Shown here one piece after another: positions 26,540 to 34,434 of a DNA stretch of 64,000 nucleotides. Position numbers and translations under genes: made by a program. Source of the DNA: Gemmata sp. Lineage in GTDB: Bacteria; Planctomycetota; Planctomycetia; Gemmatales; Gemmataceae. Within the stretch, counting starts at the first letter, position 1. Each line of letters starts with the position of its first letter. Location of the stretch: assembly GCA_025055115.1 (NCBI GenBank), contig JANWYJ010000039.1, positions 1-64,000 on the forward strand. The letters run 5' to 3'. The notes under the pieces were generated by a model. The model worked only from the letters and a program-made list of their open reading frames with translations, searched no databases and had not been told where the DNA came from.

Positions 26540-26703
26540 AGTCTTACCTGACTTTTAGACTCGCGTTCCCCCCCCACCGCGGTGCGACAATACCAAACCA
26601 AAAGAAGGCGCGATTGTACAGGCGATGGACACCGCGGTATGCTGAAAAAACGGCTTGACGCTCAGACACTGGCCTGATTATCGACGTTGTGACGGAGCTG
26701 CGC

Positions 26704-28422
26704 ATGTCCGAACGTAACCCACGGTCGCGATCTGCCGTGGGGGTTTTGGTGTTGTGTGGTGTGGCACTGGCAGCGGCCAGCGTTTTCCCCGGCGCGGTCA
26801 CTCCTGCTTGGTATTCCTTGGTTCCGCCGCTTGTGGCAGTCGTGCTGGCCCTCATGACCCACCGCGTTCTGGTGAGCCTGGGGCTAGCGGTGCTGCTCGG
26901 TGGGCTGTTAGTGCATGTTCCCACAAACTCTACCCACTTGGCCGCCTGGGCTAGCGGCCTTCGCGAAGCCGGTCTGTTTGTGAGCCAATCACTTGTCCGT
27001 CGGAACGACACCCATCAACTCGTGATCGAATGGGACAATGTGAAAATCATGGTGTTCGTGATGACCATGATGGCCACGATCATGGTCATTGTGGTCTCGG
27101 GGGGCTTACAAGCGATTATCCAGCGTTTTGCACGCTTGGCCCGGGGGGTGCGTTCCACCCAAACCGCTACAGCCCTAGCCGGGTTGGTCATATTTGTCGA
27201 TGATTACGCCAATAGTATGCTCGTGGGGCATGCCATGCGGCCCCTGACCGACCGCCACCGCATCAGCCGCGAAAAACTCGCCTTTCTCGTCGATGCTACC
27301 AGCGCCCCGATCGCCGGACTGGCGCTGGTCAGTACCTGGATTGGCTTTGAAGTGGCTCTTTTCCAACAACAGGCCGATGCCCTCCACCTGGGATACGACG
27401 GTTACACGCTGTTTCTCCAAGCCCTGCCGTTCCGTTTTTATTGTTTGTTTGTGGTGATGTTCATTTTCGCCAACGCCTTGAGCGGCAAGGACTTTGGTCC
27501 TATGGCCCTGGCCGAACGACGCGCCCGCCGCGGTGAACCACCGATGGTTAGCTCACTCGCCGCGCCGGTCGTGGATACCGACCACCGCGCCCGGCCCTAC
27601 GCGGCCACGGGAGTGATTCCCTTATTGGGGCTGTTGCTGACCTTGTTCACCGCATTGTGGTTGGATGTGTTCGGATTCGCTCGGCTCTGGAATGAGCCGC
27701 ACGCCTTCTGGAGTGTGACGAGTTGGCAAGAAGTGTTACTGGTCCCAAAAGACCTGGGTTTGGCCTTGGCCAGCGCCGGTGCGGTCAGTTTCTTGTTGGC
27801 GATCAGCTGCGGCAGGGGATTGGGGCGTGTGCCCATCCACCGTTTGCTTCGGGCAGCATTGCGGGGGGCCAAAGCCAGTTGGCTCCCGGCGTTGATTCTG
27901 CTTTTGGCGTGGTCCCTCAAGAATGTTTGCGATAACTTGCAAACGGGTGCATTCTTGGGGGCCGCGGTGGGGGAAAACATCTCAGGCTTGTGGTTTCCCC
28001 CCTTGGTGTTCATAGTGGCCGGGGCCACCGCCTTTGCCACTGGCACAAGCTGGACGACCATGCTGATTCTCATTCCCGTGGCGACCCCCATTGCGCACCG
28101 ACTGGATGGCTGCGCCTACGGATTGGTAACGTCTATAACCCTGGCCGCGGTGTTAGATGGGGCGATCTTTGGCGACCATTGTTCCCCGATCTCCGACACC
28201 ACAATTCTCAGTTCGGCAGCCTCGGGTTGCGATCACATTCAGCACGTCCGCACGCAAGCGCCGTATGCGCTGTTGGTGGCTGCTCTGGCACTAGTGTGTG
28301 GGTATGTGCCAGCCGCATGGGGGGTACCACCCGGGGTTGTGTTGCTCGGAGGGTTGGCCCTGATCGTCGGTTTGTTCCTCTGGCTGAAGCCCTTGGAAAA
28401 GCCAGCCACACCCCACGACTGA
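26704..28422 (+). CDS. NhaC-like Na+/H+ antiporter family protein
   Basis: 572 residues from ATG 26704 (a GTG at 26689 is an alternative). About eleven or twelve membrane segments are visible. FVDDYANSMLVGHAMRPLTDR and LVDATSAPIAGLALVSTWIG are the signature central segments of NhaC-type carriers, with Asp and Ser lining the ion path. FGDHCSPISDTTILSSAASGCDHIQHV is the equally typical C-terminal motif region. Members exchange sodium for protons, but amino-acid or malate/lactate exchangers fall in the same family. The long charged loop after TM1 is slightly unusual. Confidence 0.9.
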   Translation: MSERNPRSRSAVGVLVLCGVALAAASVFPGAVTPAWYSLVPPLVAVVLALMTHRVLVSLGLAVLLGGLLVHVPTNSTHLAAWASGLREAGLFVSQSLVRRNDTHQLVIEWDNVKIMVFVMTMMATIMVIVVSGGLQAIIQRFARLARGVRSTQTATALAGLVIFVDDYANSMLVGHAMRPLTDRHRISREKLAFLVDATSAPIAGLALVSTWIGFEVALFQQQADALHLGYDGYTLFLQALPFRFYCLFVVMFIFANALSGKDFGPMALAERRARRGEPPMVSSLAAPVVDTDHRARPYAATGVIPLLGLLLTLFTALWLDVFGFARLWNEPHAFWSVTSWQEVLLVPKDLGLALASAGAVSFLLAISCGRGLGRVPIHRLLRAALRGAKASWLPALILLLAWSLKNVCDNLQTGAFLGAAVGENISGLWFPPLVFIVAGATAFATGTSWTTMLILIPVATPIAHRLDGCAYGLVTSITLAAVLDGAIFGDHCSPISDTTILSSAASGCDHIQHVRTQAPYALLVAALALVCGYVPAAWGVPPGVVLLGGLALIVGLFLWLKPLEKPATPHD

Positions 28423-28483
28423 TCGCAGCGCTGACGCGGTGGCTCCTGGCACGATCGCCGTCGGAACACCCGTGCCCGTGAAC

Positions 28484-28529
28484 CAACGGCATCCGGCGAC
28501 TCCGCTTCCCAAACCGCCGGATGCCGTTG
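28484..28529. terminator. 15-bp perfect hairpin between convergent genes
   Basis: CAACGGCATCCGGCG (28484-28498) and CGCCGGATGCCGTTG (28515-28529) are exact reverse complements around a 16-nt loop. The hairpin lies 61 bases after the antiporter stop and 25 bases after the convergent DUF1559 stop. No T-tract follows, but position and strength suggest a bidirectional stop. Confidence 0.6.
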
Positions 28530-28554
28530 TGCTCTTCCCAACCCGAAAATCCGA

Positions 28555-29577
28555 TCAATCGGGCGAGAGCACTTCACCATTGGCTGGGGTCTCGGCCGCG
28601 GACCAGCGCGGATCGTCTACACTATTGCGGATGAAACGCACCGAACCATCAGCAAAGGCCACATGAATCCCCGCGGGTGAAATACTTTGCGATTTCAGGC
28701 AATGGACATTATCCACCGGCGGGGCAAATTCGGGACGAAGCATGCAGCGGCACATCCACGGTTCGCTACCGGTCCACGCGGTCGGGACGGGGCCACCACG
28801 ATTGACAAAGCCGCTCCGCGGCCAATATCCGTTGACATACAGCGATTCGGGAACAAGTCCGTTGGCCCACTGGGCATTTCCGGGATATTGTCCCGGTGTC
28901 AGCGGGGGGATGAAATCGTTGGGAATCGTGCGCGGATCGACACCGTAACCCCACAGGGTGGCCCCAAAACGCGGATTGCCCGAGGGCCGCTGGGCCACAG
29001 CATACTTTTCATTAAAAATGATGGTGTTCGACAGGCCGTCCTGAATACTGGTCAGACGTGTCCCTTGATCGCCGAACACCTGCCAATTGGCAGAATAGCT
29101 GCTGAGGCCCCAGATGGTATTGGCCGAATTGGCCCACGCGGGATAAGGGTTGAGGGTTCCCGTGGAGGCGGCCCACGATGGTGCATTGATCGGCAAATGG
29201 AACACCCCATCGGCAGGCATGGTCGGATCGGCCGGATGCTGAAGCACTTTCAGCGGTTGCGAGCGTGCCGCATCTGGCCCGAGATTATACAGAGCGTTTT
29301 GTTCCAGGTGCGGCAACAGATGATAATAGATGGAACCACTCACGCCACTACTTTTGATGGCTCCAAACATCGGCGGGGTGATGTCATGCGCTGACTCAAA
29401 ACTGCGCAAAGCCAAGGATTGTTGTTTCAAGTTATTCAAGGAGCGTGTCCGCGCGGCCGACTCCCGCACCTTCTGCACAGCGGGAAGTAATAACCCTAAC
29501 AAGATCGCAATGATCGCGATCACCACCAACAACTCGATTAACGTGAAACCCCAGAAGTGAGCTAAGCGTCGCACCAT
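28555..29577 (-). CDS. DUF1559 family protein with prepilin-like N-terminus
   Basis: 340 residues from ATG 29577, with GGAGAGG five bases upstream (the frame reaches back to 29604). A type IV pilin-like leader and helix appear at once: [19 protein letters not shown], with a G|F cleavage site and Glu5. The rest is a DUF1559 (SBP_bac_10-like) beta domain ending in [14 protein letters not shown], the H-x(n)-DG motif. These proteins are hugely expanded in planctomycetes and thought to be pseudopilins or surface proteins; their function is not settled. A small lipoprotein gene lies just upstream, probably cotranscribed. Confidence 0.95.
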   Translation of the reverse strand: MVRRLAHFWGFTLIELLVVIAIIAILLGLLLPAVQKVRESAARTRSLNNLKQQSLALRSFESAHDITPPMFGAIKSSGVSGSIYYHLLPHLEQNALYNLGPDAARSQPLKVLQHPADPTMPADGVFHLPINAPSWAASTGTLNPYPAWANSANTIWGLSSYSANWQVFGDQGTRLTSIQDGLSNTIIFNEKYAVAQRPSGNPRFGATLWGYGVDPRTIPNDFIPPLTPGQYPGNAQWANGLVPESLYVNGYWPRSGFVNRGGPVPTAWTGSEPWMCRCMLRPEFAPPVDNVHCLKSQSISPAGIHVAFADGSVRFIRNSVDDPRWSAAETPANGEVLSPD

Positions 29578-29645
29578 ATCAACCTCTCCAGGATGGAACT
29601 CCACGATCGCGGCAACGACCGCGGAGGGGGACTAAATCGGGCGTC

Positions 29646-30014
29646 TCAGTAGTACGGATCGCGTGTGATCGCGATGGGCGAACGCAATGCCACCGCATAC
29701 ACGGCTTCGCGGGTGGAGGTTTTGCCCTTCTTGTCGATCAGTTTCAGTGTCACGGTGTAGCGAAGCACATCTTTGTCAGAGCTATCCACGCCCACCAGAC
29801 TGTAATCGAGTAACTGGTGCGTGGTTTGCAGTTCCTCCACAAAGTCGATCGGCTCGGGTCGGCTGAGAAGCTGTGCGGCGGGTTCTTTTGCTTTCCAGGC
29901 CTCCAAAGCGGCGCAGACTGCTAGCCGTCCGCGTTCGATGTCACTTTCCGAACGCGATGAAGCACAACCGACGAGCCAGGCTGTCGCCGTAAGCACAACG
30001 AGACCACGGATCAT
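29646..30014 (-). CDS. small lipoprotein, unknown function
   Basis: 122 residues. The lipobox LVGC places the lipidated cysteine at residue 17. The mature part is a small mixed domain with a beta-rich C-terminus (LRYTVTLKLIDKKGK, then EAVYAVALRSP). It is 68 bases upstream of the DUF1559 gene on the same strand. Short lipoproteins next to DUF1559 genes are frequent in planctomycetes, although usually downstream rather than upstream. Confidence 0.8.
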   Translation of the reverse strand: MIRGLVVLTATAWLVGCASSRSESDIERGRLAVCAALEAWKAKEPAAQLLSRPEPIDFVEELQTTHQLLDYSLVGVDSSDKDVLRYTVTLKLIDKKGKTSTREAVYAVALRSPIAITRDPYY

Positions 30015-30629
30015 AAGCGCATCAGATATTCTGGAAGATTAGTGCCCAACCGGTCTCGGTTGAGCAAGATTGTGGGGCAGGTAGGAAACAGACCGTTTCA
30101 AAGGTAATCCCGGCGCAAGACCGCGATTACAGACTCGGCCATCAGGTGAAACCGGTGTCGGCGACCGGCAAGAAAGGTTGCGGGACAACGCCCCAAGCGT
30201 CATCCAGTGAATGGCGCTGATAGCAGGCCCCGCAAAACATGGTGACAGTTCGGCTGATTTCTCGGTATGCCTTTGGACCGTCCAGCGTTATTCCAGGATA
30301 TGGTTCGAAGTCCGAGTTTCAACAGGGTTGTTGAGTTCTTTCATCATTTCTCATTTTCGTGGCGCTGATCGCTTATGGGCCTGGCTGGCAGAGCGTATGA
30401 AATCGGCGATCGGTGACGCCAGATGACCGCCCCGCGCATCGGTCGCTGCAACTTCCTCCATACGCCGGTTGTTGTTATTGGCAATTTCCGCCAGATGATA
30501 ACCCGCGCATCGGTCGCTGCAACAGCCTTCACTCCGATGGCTTGGTCGGTGAGTCCAACCTCAGCTGCTTACGCAGTGGTATCCACAGCGAGACAACCAG
30601 GCCGCGACGGTCGCTAGGGAGGTATTCGT
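30015..30629. other. gap between lipoprotein and SulP genes
   Basis: 615 bases without a supported gene. It contains a 35/36-nt repeat pair at 30417-30452 and 30489-30523. Short open frames overlap the repeat and show no homology. The lipoprotein promoter must lie near 30020-30100, but I see no clear boxes. Confidence 0.55.
30417..30523. repeat. paired direct repeat, 35/36 nt, offset 72
   Basis: Copies at 30417-30452 and 30489-30523 share 22 identical final bases (ending CGCATCGGTCGCTGCAAC) and the start CGCCAGATGA, separated by 36 unrelated bases. The geometry mimics a one-spacer CRISPR, but there are only two copies and no cas gene. Confidence 0.88.
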
Positions 30630-32522
30630 TCATCGGAGAGAACCTTGCGGGGTTGAGGAGCAATACGGCGAATTCTCGACCTGGTCTCGCAACAGCGCAT
30701 CTGGATCAACCACGGGCCGAGCGGCTGTCGCAGGTGCGCAAGGCGAGGTATTCTCGAGCAGCTCGGCCAACAGGCGAAACGCATGCTCCACCGCGGGTGT
30801 GTCGGTGGCTCGGTCACCCTGAGAGTCGGTGAACACACGATCCGCTCCAAGGAGGGACAATAACCCCGTGTTGGCTAAGGCGGCCCTCAGTTCGGGTGGA
30901 ACACCACTGAGGATCACCGCGATACCACGGGCTTGCAGAACTGCATGAAATTCTCTGAGCTGTGCCAAAAAGGCCGCATCAGCGTTGCGTCCACGTCGCA
31001 GCACGAGCAGCACGACGCGAACATCGCCTGTGGCGGCATCACGGATTGCTTCCAAATGTTTCGCAAAATCCACCTCGGCACCGAAAAACAATTCTCCATC
31101 CAGTTCGTAACACACCACGCGTTTGTGTACGGTATCATGAGGTAGTTTTTCGCGCAGTTCCCCTTCGGGCGTGATGACCAGGGGGTGTAACTTCACTTGC
31201 GCCGCTTTCGGCACATACAGTACAAACGACATGAACACCCCAATGACGATGCAAAATTCAATCGAGATCAGCACGGCCGCCAACGCTGTGACCAAAACAA
31301 CGCCGAAATCGAACCGTGTGGCCCGCAAATGAAACAACAATTGCCGGCCATCGATCATCCGATACGCAGCGAGGATCAATAACCCCGCCAACGACGCCCG
31401 CGGAATGAAACTGGCCAAGGGAGCCAAGGCAACCACCGTGGCGGCCACCGTTAAAGCAGCGAATACACCCGACCATTGGCTGACCGCCCCGGCTTGCTGA
31501 TTGACAGCCGAGCGTGTCAAGGAGCCTGAACCTGGGAAGCATTGGAAGAAACTGCCGGCCAGATTCGCAGCCCCCTCACTCAAGCATTGTTGGTTGATGT
31601 CGAGTTTTTGACGGGTCCGGGCGGCAATCGCCTTGGCCATGGCAATCGCTTCGAGTAATCCCAATACGGCAATCGCGAACGCACTGCCCATCAACTGCCG
31701 TGTCTGATCCCACTTCAATTCAGGAAATTGGAATGCCGGCAGCGACGAGGGCACCTCGCCCACGATGGCCACGCCGCGTTCATGCAAGGCGCATGCCCAC
31801 ACGAGCAAGGCCATCAGCGACACAGCGACCAAGTGTTGTGGAATCGGAAAGCGGAAGCCCCGGCGTTGCAGCGACTTATTGAAGCGACGAATCGAAACGA
31901 CCAAAACGATAGTACCAACACCCACAGCAAGAGTGGGCAGGTGAACCGAACCGCTGGCGATCGTAAGCCAAAAACGTGTCAGGAAGTGATCGTGCGGCTC
32001 ACCGCGGGCTGTCAACCCAAATAAGTGCTTGGTTTGGTCGAGGATCAGAAGGGTACTCGCCCCCAGCGTAAACCCCACAATCACGCTGTGAGACACGAAG
32101 CGCGTCAGATCCCCCAGCTTGAGAAAAGCAATACTCAATTGGATAGCACCGACCAGAAAGGCCATCGCGATCGCGGCTGGAATTCGGTCCGCCTCAGGGA
32201 TAAACACCAAGGCGCTCAGCAGAGCAATCGAGATGGCATTGGTGGGGCCGTTGATCAATTGCCGCGAAGAATCGAGCAATGCCCCCACCGCGGTCATCAC
32301 AATGGCGGTATACAAGCCATATTGGGGCGGCAGCCCAGCCAGAAGTGCGTAGGCCATCGCCTGCGGCACCGCGACTGTGGCCACGGTGATACCAGCGGTC
32401 AGGTCTCGGATGAAGTCGCTGCGACGGTAATTTCGCAGTGAGTCGAGCGCCGGCACACGCCGCAATAACCAGCGGCTGGCGGGGGAAAACGCGGCCAAGT
32501 CCAGTCGCGGCAGATCAGACAT
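30630..32522 (-). CDS. SulP family anion permease with STAS domain
   Basis: 630 residues. The N-terminal membrane domain (about 35-440) starts DFIRDLTAGITVATVAVPQAMAY and contains LPPQYGLYTAI, both SulP/SLC26 signatures, with ten or more hydrophobic segments. The cytoplasmic STAS domain (about 450-590) ends the protein. SulP carriers import sulfate, but bicarbonate and other anions are also handled by family members. Just upstream on the same strand sits a sulfotransferase, after a 238-base AT-rich gap, so sulfate uptake for sulfonation is a reasonable guess. The gap suggests its own promoter. Confidence 0.92.
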   Translation of the reverse strand: MSDLPRLDLAAFSPASRWLLRRVPALDSLRNYRRSDFIRDLTAGITVATVAVPQAMAYALLAGLPPQYGLYTAIVMTAVGALLDSSRQLINGPTNAISIALLSALVFIPEADRIPAAIAMAFLVGAIQLSIAFLKLGDLTRFVSHSVIVGFTLGASTLLILDQTKHLFGLTARGEPHDHFLTRFWLTIASGSVHLPTLAVGVGTIVLVVSIRRFNKSLQRRGFRFPIPQHLVAVSLMALLVWACALHERGVAIVGEVPSSLPAFQFPELKWDQTRQLMGSAFAIAVLGLLEAIAMAKAIAARTRQKLDINQQCLSEGAANLAGSFFQCFPGSGSLTRSAVNQQAGAVSQWSGVFAALTVAATVVALAPLASFIPRASLAGLLILAAYRMIDGRQLLFHLRATRFDFGVVLVTALAAVLISIEFCIVIGVFMSFVLYVPKAAQVKLHPLVITPEGELREKLPHDTVHKRVVCYELDGELFFGAEVDFAKHLEAIRDAATGDVRVVLLVLRRGRNADAAFLAQLREFHAVLQARGIAVILSGVPPELRAALANTGLLSLLGADRVFTDSQGDRATDTPAVEHAFRLLAELLENTSPCAPATAARPVVDPDALLRDQVENSPYCSSTPQGSLR

Positions 32523-32760
32523 ACACGACTAATCGAATCGACGTTATCAACATTTTCTGCCACAAAACGTTATCGACATTTTCTGTGACAATCCACCCGA
32601 CACAACGTTAGTGAAATACCCGACTATTCCGATAACATTAGTGATCTTTGCAAATGCAAAATACGATATCGCTGATGAATTTTATAATAATTAAAGCCCG
32701 ACTATCCTAATTTGTTACAAACGGAGTCATCTTTCGGCCAGCTTTTCACGTTTCTTCCTT
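32523..32760. promoter_or_regulatory. AT-rich SulP upstream region with duplicated segments
   Basis: Clearly more AT-rich than its surroundings. ACGTTATC(A/G)ACATTTTCTG occurs twice (32541-32565 and 32567-32591). The pieces AC(G/A)TTAGTGA and CCCGACTATcC recur (32605/32635 and 32619/32697). TTTGCA-AA-TGCAAA (32647-32660) is a palindrome that could be an operator about 125 bases upstream of the SulP start. Confidence 0.4.
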
Positions 32761-33339
32761 TTATGTCTCTTCGCGGGTCTTCCGATTGCGGTAAAGTGTC
32801 GGATCGACCGCCGCGGCCGCCTGTTGTTCATCTAAGCGTTCACCCAGGAAAGCGTTCACCCGAGCGATCTGTTCGGTGGGATGAGTCACCAAATCGGCAT
32901 AAGCCACCCGCAGTACCGCGAAGTTCGGTTGTTCTAACAGCCACTTGTGTACGCGGTTCAGATGCCAGAGAAAGGCTTGTTTCAGCTCGTGGCGGTTCGC
33001 AGCCGGGCGCCCTAACCGGGCGAGCATTTTCTCTTGCGAGATCAGAACTTCGTCCAGATCGCGCTCCATGAATAACACACGATAGTTCTCATCGGTCGGT
33101 AAATCGAAGAGCAGTTGAGACACCATCTTTACCGCCTTGCCGCGCGCGTCTGGCAACCAAGTTCTGTCGGTCTTGACTTTTTTGACACGTTCGAATTCGT
33201 AGTAGCCACGGGGGTTGTCGGGATCGGGGGTGCGGATGTGATCCGTGAGGGTGGGGATTCCCCCCGCGGCGAGCAGTTGCATCATGAGCGAAGTCCCCGA
33301 GCGGGGTAGACCCGAGACGATGATGATGGCGTCGGTCAT
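32761..33339 (-). CDS. sulfotransferase family protein
   Basis: 192 residues from ATG 33339 (a GTG three codons earlier overlaps the ribosome site). The PAPS 5'-phosphosulfate loop is GLPRSGTS, right at the N-terminus, and the 3'-phosphate region is around MERDLDEVLISQEKM. It is shorter than most sulfotransferases (about 250-300), so parts of the substrate lid may be reduced; the C-terminus ends RKTREET. The 12-base gap to the upstream membrane-protein gene implies cotranscription. Acceptor unknown. Confidence 0.82.
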   Translation of the reverse strand: MTDAIIIVSGLPRSGTSLMMQLLAAGGIPTLTDHIRTPDPDNPRGYYEFERVKKVKTDRTWLPDARGKAVKMVSQLLFDLPTDENYRVLFMERDLDEVLISQEKMLARLGRPAANRHELKQAFLWHLNRVHKWLLEQPNFAVLRVAYADLVTHPTEQIARVNAFLGERLDEQQAAAAVDPTLYRNRKTREET

Positions 33340-33351
33340 GGTGGTCACCTC

Positions 33352-34191
33352 TCAGATGTGAACGCGCAGAAAACCACGCAAGCAGAACGCGGCAACGAGG
33401 GAAATGAGAAACCAGTACACTATCCAAGAATCCGTTCCGGCGATCCAGGAACTACGCTGGGGATGTTCGATTGTGATGGCTTGTACGAGCGATTCCCGCG
33501 GGAAGGGCGTTTCCCAGGGGTAGAGCAACACCTCGGACCAATGGCGACTTGGTCGCTGCGGGCTGACGCGCATCACGCCTTCACCGATAGCGATCTGTTT
33601 CTCGTAGCGTTGACCTTCCAGGTCGAATTGCAGAGTGTGATAGCCGGGTTGTTTGGCGCGAATGCACCAGCACACTTGCCGCTGGCTTGTGATCCGCACC
33701 GGACCTGAGACATCTTCAATCGCGTCGTTGTCAAGGAGTATCACCACCGGCAGTGGCGTTTCTGTGGGACCGGCCAGGGTGATGGTGATAACGGTTTCTG
33801 CGCCAACGGGGAGGGGCGCCAACTGATACCATAGCGCTAGCTGGGCGAGCAGAAAGATCATCGGCACGGTCAGCACGGCCATGGGAATCAGGGCGTGTCC
33901 CAAGAGCCGTAGCGCTGCAACTATCAGCCTTGCCTGCGCCGTGAGAGCCACTCGCAAGTTCTCTCGGAAAAGCCTGATGGTCAGGAGGTTGGCCCGAATG
34001 TCGCGGCGGATTTGGGCTATGGCGCGCTGGTTAGATGTATACTTGAAAGCCAAAAGCATTCCAAGACCGGTCAGTCCGGCGATGAGTGTCAGCGAGAGCC
34101 AATCCGGGAGCCAAGCGATGGGAGTAAGGAGCTGTCCCAGGGCATTGGCCAGCGTATTGAACGCAACAACAACCGTGGTCAGAGTATTCAT
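33352..34191 (-). CDS. membrane protein resembling Oxa1/EMC3-type insertases (tentative)
   Basis: 279 residues. The start ATG 34191 overlaps the stop of the preceding small gene (TGATG), meaning coupled translation. Layout: TM near 18-45, a basic amphipathic stretch (KYTSNQRAIAQIRRDIRANLL, about 45-65), long hydrophobic helices to about 125, then a soluble beta-rich domain, and a C-terminal TM (about 250-273). TM, cytosolic coiled helix and TM pair resemble DUF106/EMC3/TMCO1 proteins of the Oxa1 superfamily, but the domain between them is extra. I am not sure of this link. Confidence 0.5.
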   Translation of the reverse strand: MNTLTTVVVAFNTLANALGQLLTPIAWLPDWLSLTLIAGLTGLGMLLAFKYTSNQRAIAQIRRDIRANLLTIRLFRENLRVALTAQARLIVAALRLLGHALIPMAVLTVPMIFLLAQLALWYQLAPLPVGAETVITITLAGPTETPLPVVILLDNDAIEDVSGPVRITSQRQVCWCIRAKQPGYHTLQFDLEGQRYEKQIAIGEGVMRVSPQRPSRHWSEVLLYPWETPFPRESLVQAITIEHPQRSSWIAGTDSWIVYWFLISLVAAFCLRGFLRVHI

Positions 34192-34376
34192 CACTCGATG
34201 TACCCGAGTCCACGAAGTTGATTCGTCACGTGTTTTTCCGCTTCTTCGATGTTGAGTTTTTTCAGTTCGTTTTCGATGCAATGGGCCACGAATTCTTCGA
34301 GGCTGCTGTAACCGATCGCATCGGCCGCTTTTCGGGCACGCTCGTAGAGTGCGGATTCGATGTGGACTTTCGGCAT
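34191..34376 (-). CDS. small ribbon-helix-helix-like protein
   Basis: 61 residues, with GGAGG nine bases before ATG 34376. The pattern of a short strand (KVHIES), two helices (YERARKAADAIG, SSLEEFVAHCIENELKK) is typical of MetJ/Arc (RHH) folds as found in antitoxins and small regulators. No toxin-like partner follows. The stop overlaps the start of the membrane protein gene. It sits inside the sulfate/phosphate-ester cluster, so it may regulate it, or serve as a protein-binding adaptor. Confidence 0.7.
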   Translation of the reverse strand: MPKVHIESALYERARKAADAIGYSSLEEFVAHCIENELKKLNIEEAEKHVTNQLRGLGYIE

Positions 34377-34434
34377 GAGATGATTCCTCCGTCGAGAATG
34401 TCAATACCGTTTGCCGTTCGCCTGCCGATGGTTC

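Noticed and set aside
30417-30523. CRISPR array
   Set aside because: Only two copies, the second shorter by one base and diverged internally, and no cas genes; similar pairs of unrelated sequence occur in many other gaps.
34191-34376. classical toxin-antitoxin module
   Set aside because: The RHH protein has no RelE/PIN/MazF-type partner; the coupled gene is a membrane protein and the cluster is metabolic.
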